Shown here: positions 59,904 to 64,000 of the stretch, piece by piece
How the letters are laid out: each line of letters starts with the position of its first letter
Position numbering within the stretch: position 1 is the stretch's first letter
Origin: Pseudooceanicola nanhaiensis
GTDB taxonomy: Bacteria > Pseudomonadota > Alphaproteobacteria > Rhodobacterales > Rhodobacteraceae
Reading direction: 5' to 3'
DNA: 64,000 nt
NCBI RefSeq assembly: GCF_020171315.1
Contig: NZ_JAIUZP010000007.1
Location: 124,001 to 188,000 of the forward strand
The notes under the pieces: model-generated
Seen by the model: only the letters and a program-made list of their open reading frames with translations
The model's database searches: none
What the model was told of the DNA's origin: nothing
Translations under genes and position numbers: made by a program

Positions 59904-60491
59904 ATGCCTGTCCCGCCCCGCCGCCTCGCCGCCCGCCGTCATGGCTGCCTGCGGTCGCTCGCGCGATGGGGGCTGGCCGTTGGTCTCGCAGTGACCTCTC
60001 CGGTGGCCTCTCCGGTTGCGGCGCAGGAGGGGCGCGGCGTGATCTACCTCGCCGATCGCCAGCATGGGACGGTGGCCTATACGGCGCAGCACCGGCCTCT
60101 CGGGCCGGTGCAGGATCCCACGGCCGCGCCCCTGCCGATGGTCGTTTCCCGCAACGCGGTGCCGGTGCTGGCGCCTGCCGCACCCGCGCCCCGGTCCCTG
60201 GGCCGGGCGGTGGTCCCGCGGGCCGCGCCGCGCGCTCTTCCTGCCCCGGTGCCGCGCCTGTCCACGCAGGGCAGGCCGCCTGCGGCCGCCCCGTCCCCCC
60301 GGTCTCCGGGCGGGCAGGCGCTGCAGGTGGAGGGGGCCACGGGAGGCGGGCAATGGAGGGTGACGGCGCAGGGCTGCACCTATTCGCGAGCGCAGGCCCC
60401 GGGGCGCGCGCCCACCTGGCACCTTGTCCTCAACCCGCGCCACGTGGGGCAGCCGCCCTCGGCCCGGAGATGCCTGCCGATGCTGCGCTGA
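59904..60491 (+). CDS. Secreted proline/alanine-rich protein of unknown function
   Basis: A 195-residue protein with a long, basic signal peptide (RRHGCLRSLARWGLAVGLAVTSPVASPVAAQE, cleavage near residue 41). The middle (about 75-135) is Pro/Ala/Arg-rich and probably disordered; the ends are more ordered, with GRGVIYLADRQHGTVAYTAQHRPLG and a C-terminal WRVTAQGCTYSRAQAPGRAPTWHLVLNP. Two cysteines near the C-terminus could pair. Family not recognised. It interrupts the minus-strand rplT-pheS region on the opposite strand. Start at 59904 follows TTGGAG. Confidence 0.6.
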   Translation: MPVPPRRLAARRHGCLRSLARWGLAVGLAVTSPVASPVAAQEGRGVIYLADRQHGTVAYTAQHRPLGPVQDPTAAPLPMVVSRNAVPVLAPAAPAPRSLGRAVVPRAAPRALPAPVPRLSTQGRPPAAAPSPRSPGGQALQVEGATGGGQWRVTAQGCTYSRAQAPGRAPTWHLVLNPRHVGQPPSARRCLPMLR

Positions 60492-60619
60492 GGGGGCGGG
60501 CGGCCCGCTGGACCACGGCCCGCCCCGTGGACCGGCGTGCGGGCGCGTCGCGCGCCGCCTGCGGTGCCGGACCCGCCGAGCCGGGGCATCGCACCGCACA
60601 TTCCATCCGGCCAAAGAAA

Positions 60620-60648
60620 AACGCCGCGGAGCGGGGCTCCACGGCGTT
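60620..60648 (-). terminator. Rho-independent terminator of rpmI-rplT
   Basis: AACGCCGCGGAG (60620-60631) and CTCCACGGCGTT (60637-60648) form a 12-bp stem with one mismatch. On the minus strand a TTTTTCTTTGG run follows. The same trailing run follows the trcR stem. Confidence 0.85.
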
Positions 60649-60672
60649 TCTGTCGGTCAGCTCAGCTGTCGC

Positions 60673-61038
60673 TTACGCGGGCAGAGCGGCCTTTGCCTGG
60701 TCCACGATGGCACCGAAGGCTTCGGGCTCGTGCACGGCCAGGTCGGCCAGAACCTTACGGTCCACTTCGATGCCGGCCAGCGACAGGCCGTTGATGAAGC
60801 GGGAGTAGGTCAGCGCTTCGTCGTGTGCGCGGACAGCGGCGTTGATCCGCTGGATCCACAGCGCGCGGAAGTTGCGCTTGCGGGTGTGCCGGTCACGGGT
60901 CGCGTACTGGTTGGCCTTGTCGACGGCCTGACGGGCGACCTTGTAAGTGCTCTTGCGGCGGCCGTAGTAGCCTTTTGCTGCCTTGAGGACTTTCTTGTGG
61001 CGGGCGTGGGTAGTCGTACCACCTTTAACACGGGACAT
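60673..61038 (-). CDS. rplT: 50S ribosomal protein L20
   Basis: A 121-residue protein: [32 protein letters not shown] at the basic N-terminus and [26 protein letters not shown] in the middle. Preceded by AAGGAGATC and 12 bases after rpmI. Confidence 0.98.
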   Translation of the reverse strand: MSRVKGGTTTHARHKKVLKAAKGYYGRRKSTYKVARQAVDKANQYATRDRHTRKRNFRALWIQRINAAVRAHDEALTYSRFINGLSLAGIEVDRKVLADLAVHEPEAFGAIVDQAKAALPA

Positions 61039-61050
61039 CTGGTGATCTCC

Positions 61051-61251
61051 TTATTTCGCGTAGGGCATCATCGGCTTGATGATCTTCTCATCAGCCTTCG
61101 ACAGCGTGGTGGTACCGCGTGCGTCGCGGATGAACTTGGTGGTGCGCTTGATCATGCCGTGGCGTTTGCCGGCCTGACCTGCGATGATCTTGCCAGAGGC
61201 AGAGACCTTGAACCGCTTTTTGCAGCTCGACTTTGTCTTCATCTTGGGCAT
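61051..61251 (-). CDS. rpmI: 50S ribosomal protein L35
   Basis: A 66-residue basic protein, [21 protein letters not shown] to IKPMMPYAK. Start at 61251 follows a GGAGAC ribosome site. Forms an operon with rplT; infC is not upstream here. Confidence 0.98.
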   Translation of the reverse strand: MPKMKTKSSCKKRFKVSASGKIIAGQAGKRHGMIKRTTKFIRDARGTTTLSKADEKIIKPMMPYAK

Positions 61252-61411
61252 TTCCGTCTCCTGTCTTTTGAGTGCGGTCAACGCGCGACTCGGCATGCCA
61301 CTACCGGCCGGCCGCGCAACAGAGCGGCCTGATACGCGGTGATCGGCCATTAGGCAAGGGGCATGGGCGGGATTTTCGCTGTTTTTCGGCCCACTGGAGC
61401 GGGCTGGGGCC

Positions 61412-61696
61412 TCAGCCCCGGCGCAGCGCCGCCAGAATCCGGCCCGTCACCCGGATGAAGGCATTGGGTATCTCGGCCAGATCATAGTCCGTAGGCGCCG
61501 TGGAAAAGGCCCAGCCGAGGAGCGCGGCCCCGATCATCAGGACGAACACGGCCGCCCGCGGCGCGCGCCGGTCGGCATAGGCCGCCACCAGCGAGGGGAT
61601 GGCCAGCATCAGCAGGATCACCCCCGTCACCACGACGAGGTCGGTGTCCGGGCGCAGCGCGCGGGCCTGCGCCCAGAGGTCCTGCAAGGCCTCCAA
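61412..61696 (-). CDS. Small membrane protein of unknown function
   Basis: A 94-residue protein with two membrane segments ([20 protein letters not shown] and [18 protein letters not shown]). It lies seven bases after the pyruvate kinase stop on the same strand, so it is probably cotranscribed. Family not known to me. Confidence 0.7.
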   Translation of the reverse strand: MEALQDLWAQARALRPDTDLVVVTGVILLMLAIPSLVAAYADRRAPRAAVFVLMIGAALLGWAFSTAPTDYDLAEIPNAFIRVTGRILAALRRG

Positions 61697-61702
61697 TCCG
61701 GA

Positions 61703-63148
61703 TCAGCCCGGATCGGTGGCGAAGATCAGGCGCTCTTCGCAGGGGGCGACGCGCAGGATGTTCGTGGTGCCCGAGGTGTTGAATGGCACGCCGGCGACGA
61801 CGAGGATCTGATCGTCGGGGGTCGCGAAGCCGCCGGAGCGCGCGGCACGGGCCGCGTTGACCACCGCTTCCTTGAAGCGCTCCAGCTCGCCGCACATGAC
61901 GCAGTTGGTGCCCCAGGACAGCGCCAGCCGCCGGGCGGTGCCGCGTTCCGAGGTCAGCGCGATGATCGGCACCCGGGGCCGTTCGCGCGCGGTCAGCAGC
62001 GCGGTGGTGCCGGTCTGGGTGAAGCAGCAGATCGCCTTGATATTCGTGGTCTCGGCAATCTCGCGCGCGGCAGAGACGATGCCGTCGGCCACGGTGCTGC
62101 GGCTGACCTTGCGGCTGGCCTCGATGATCTCGCGGTAGTTCGGATCGCTTTCGACCTCGACCGCGACGGCGTTCATGGTGCGCACCGCCTGCACCGGGTA
62201 CTGCCCGGCGGCGGATTCGGCCGAGAGCATGACGGCGTCGGTGCCCTCGTAGATCGCGGCGGCCACGTCCGAGACCTCGGCTCGGGTGGGCATCGGGCTC
62301 TCGATCATGCTTTCCAGCATCTGCGTGGCCACGATCACCGGCTTGGCCGCGGTGCGGCACTTGCGGGTCAGGCGCTTCTGGATCGCGGGCACGTTCTGCA
62401 CCGGCAGTTCGACGCCGAGGTCGCCACGCGCCACCATGATCCCGTCCGAGGCGGCGAGGATCGAATCGAAGGCCTCGACCGCGGCGGGTTTCTCGATCTT
62501 GGCGAGGATCGCGGCCCGGCCATCGGCCAGCTTGCGGGCCTCTTCCACGTCCGCCACGCGCTGCACGAAGGACAGTGCCAGCCAGTCGATCCCCAGCGAG
62601 CAGGCGAATTCCAGGTCGGCGCGGTCCTTCTTGGAGAGCGCGGCCAGCGGCAGCACCACGTCGGGCACGTTCACACCCTTGCGGTTGGAAATCGTTCCGC
62701 CCGCGATGACGGTGCAGCGGGCGTAATCGGGGCCGCAGTCCTCGACCTTGAGGCGGATCTTGCCGTCGTTCACCAAGAGCGTCGCGCCGGATTTCAGCGC
62801 GGCGAAAATCTCGGGGTGGGGCAGCTGGACGCGGTCCTTGGTGCCCGGTGCTTCGTCGAGGTCGAGCCGGAAGGTCGCGCCGTCCACCAGATCCTCGCTG
62901 TCATTGGCAAAGGCGCCGACGCGCAGCTTCGGCCCCTGCAGGTCGGCGAGGATGGCGATGGTGGTGTCGAGGTCGCGCTCGATCTGGCGGATGATGCGGT
63001 GGCGCTCGGCGATCTCTTCGTGGGTGCCGTGGGACATGTTCAGGCGGAACACGTCGGCACCGGCCTCGAAGAGCGCGCGGATCATGTCATAGTCGTTGGA
63101 GGCCGGACCCAGCGTCGCGACGATCTTGGTGTTACGATGGCGTCTCAT
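61703..63148 (-). CDS. pyk: Pyruvate kinase
   Basis: A 481-residue glycolytic enzyme: RHRNTKIVATLGPAS at the N-terminus, LNMSHGTHEE, the catalytic Lys in ILAKIEKPAAVEAFD, MVARGDLGVELP and ATQMLESMIESPMPTRAEVSD. The C-terminal allosteric domain is present. Converts phosphoenolpyruvate and ADP to pyruvate and ATP. Start at 63148 follows GAGGAGACAG. Confidence 0.96.
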   Translation of the reverse strand: MRRHRNTKIVATLGPASNDYDMIRALFEAGADVFRLNMSHGTHEEIAERHRIIRQIERDLDTTIAILADLQGPKLRVGAFANDSEDLVDGATFRLDLDEAPGTKDRVQLPHPEIFAALKSGATLLVNDGKIRLKVEDCGPDYARCTVIAGGTISNRKGVNVPDVVLPLAALSKKDRADLEFACSLGIDWLALSFVQRVADVEEARKLADGRAAILAKIEKPAAVEAFDSILAASDGIMVARGDLGVELPVQNVPAIQKRLTRKCRTAAKPVIVATQMLESMIESPMPTRAEVSDVAAAIYEGTDAVMLSAESAAGQYPVQAVRTMNAVAVEVESDPNYREIIEASRKVSRSTVADGIVSAAREIAETTNIKAICCFTQTGTTALLTARERPRVPIIALTSERGTARRLALSWGTNCVMCGELERFKEAVVNAARAARSGGFATPDDQILVVAGVPFNTSGTTNILRVAPCEERLIFATDPG

Positions 63149-63214
63149 GGCGCTGTCTCCTCTGCTGTGCGGCCTCTGCCGGGCCGATCCCGGTCTTGTT
63201 CGGACGTACGAGGA

Positions 63215-63242
63215 GCAGTATTGCGCTTTTCGCTAACGTCAA
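63215..63242 (-). promoter_or_regulatory. Predicted promoter of pyk
   Basis: On the minus strand TTGACG (63242-63237) and TACTGC (63220-63215) are separated by 16 bases, about 65 bases upstream of the pyk ATG. Confidence 0.45.
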
Positions 63243-63282
63243 CAACCATTACCGATTTTCGGCGCCGGAGGTGACAGTGCCA

Positions 63283-64000
63283 TGACAGAGCAGACGGCAG
63301 GGCAGGCTGTGGGACAGACGGGCTATCAGCCCTTTGAAATCAGCGGTGCAGAGCGGTCGTCCCGCTGGCTGGTGTGCTGTGATCATGCGGCCAACACCGT
63401 GCCGGCCTTCGTGGGCGGCGGCAGCCTCGGCCTGCCGGAGACGGACATGGCGCGCCACATTGCCTTCGATCCCGGTGCGGCGGGCGTCAGCCGGGCACTG
63501 GCGGCGCATCTGGACGCGCCGGTGATCCTGTCGAACTTCTCGCGGCTCGTGATCGACCCGAACCGGGGCGAGGACGATCCGACCCTGCTGATGAAGCTCT
63601 ATGACGGGTCGATCATCCCGGCCAACCGCCACGCGGGTACGGCAGAGCGCGAGGCCCGGCTCAACGCCTGTCACCGGCCCTACCACGATGCGCTGGAGCG
63701 GCTGGCGGCGCGGCGCGACGACACGGTGCTGGTCTCGATCCATTCCTACACGCCGCAATTGCGCGGCCGTCCGCCCCGGCCTTGGCATGTGGGCATTCTC
63801 TACGCCTCGGACAAACGCTTTGCCCTGCCGCTGCTGCACCGGCTGCAGGCCGAGCCCGACCTCTGCGTGGGCGAGAACGAGCCCTACGGCGGCCATCTGC
63901 CCGGCGATACGATCGACCGCCACGCGATCGACAAGGGGCGGCCCAACGTGCTGATCGAGATCCGCAATGACCTGATCGCGACCGAGAGCCAGCAGGCCCA
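63283..64000 (+). CDS. N-formylglutamate amidohydrolase family, partial at right edge
   Basis: The first 239 residues of a metal-dependent amidohydrolase family protein, cut by the window end. Family segments are CCDHAANTVPA near 33-43, the Asp/Asn region SNFSRLVIDPNRGEDDP, VSIHSYTP with the metal His, and PYGGHLPGDTIDRHA. N-formylglutamate deformylase is the namesake, but this group also includes enzymes of unknown specificity. Start follows GGAGGTGA. Divergent from pyk. Confidence 0.88.

Noticed and set aside
1-64000. tRNA genes, CRISPR arrays, insertion sequences, prophage
   Set aside because: Looked for in all gaps; no cloverleaf, spaced repeats, transposase or phage protein was seen.

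Overview
The window is high-GC DNA (roughly two thirds G+C) from an alphaproteobacterium, most likely Rhodobacterales (Roseobacter/Paracoccaceae type). The indicators are a TrcR/DUF1013 regulator, BioMNY, a COQ9 homologue, a Rhodobacterales-type GT14-like glycosyltransferase beside a sulfotransferase, and the gene order pyk / rpmI-rplT / pheS-pheT. No tRNA, rRNA, CRISPR array, insertion sequence or phage gene was seen, and there is no sign of recent plasmid-borne transfer.

Positions 1-26805 are the accessory and most interesting part: a large catabolic region. (a) 133-3956: two translationally coupled amidase-signature enzymes and an AbrB-type membrane protein. (b) 3963-4637: an FCD-type GntR regulator. 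(c) 5039-11994: a plus-strand operon with a complete BMP-family ABC importer, an HpaB-type flavin monooxygenase, a SnoaL/NTF2-like protein and a small secreted protein. (d) 20240 down to 12004: a minus-strand operon with a second HpaB-type monooxygenase, a NicX-like ring-opening dioxygenase, a polyamine-type ABC importer whose second permease is fused to its ATPase, an isochorismatase-family amidohydrolase and a FAD synthetase-like protein. (e) 20658-22979: a second, paralogous FCD regulator, a flavin reductase and a class V aminotransferase resembling pyridoxamine-pyruvate aminotransferase. (f) 23111-26033: a LeuC/LeuD-like hydratase and an isocitrate-lyase-family C-C lyase, with a convergent UTRA-type GntR regulator. 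Repeated TGGTTGA/TCAACCA motifs occur in the three control regions of (a), (b/c) and (d/e), which suggests one regulon. My reading is an uncharacterised pathway for an N-heterocycle (hydroxypyridine-like): import, FADH2-dependent hydroxylation, ring opening, stepwise deamidation, hydration of a maleate-type acid, then cleavage to central metabolites. The substrate is not identifiable from sequence alone.

Positions 26905-35286 hold a split-barrel flavin reductase, the biotin ECF importer bioMNY with a nitroreductase, a convergent AMP-ligase/thiolase pair of the kind found beside bioY in other bacteria, an IclR regulator divergent from an MFS exporter, and a RidA-like protein.

Positions 35655-46141 carry an RND efflux adaptor/pump pair, a DUF1992 protein, a nucleoside hydrolase, a sulfotransferase divergent from a glycosyltransferase, a HIT protein and an RhlE-type RNA helicase.

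Positions 46142-64000 are mostly housekeeping: trcR, RNase T2, a quinone oxidoreductase, COQ9, rpsU, a membrane protein, a GMC oxidoreductase, an Lrp regulator, mscL, a glutathione transferase, ytoQ, pheT, a YrhK protein, pheS, a Pro/Ala-rich secreted protein, rplT, rpmI, a small membrane protein, pyk, and an N-formylglutamate amidohydrolase that runs off the right edge.
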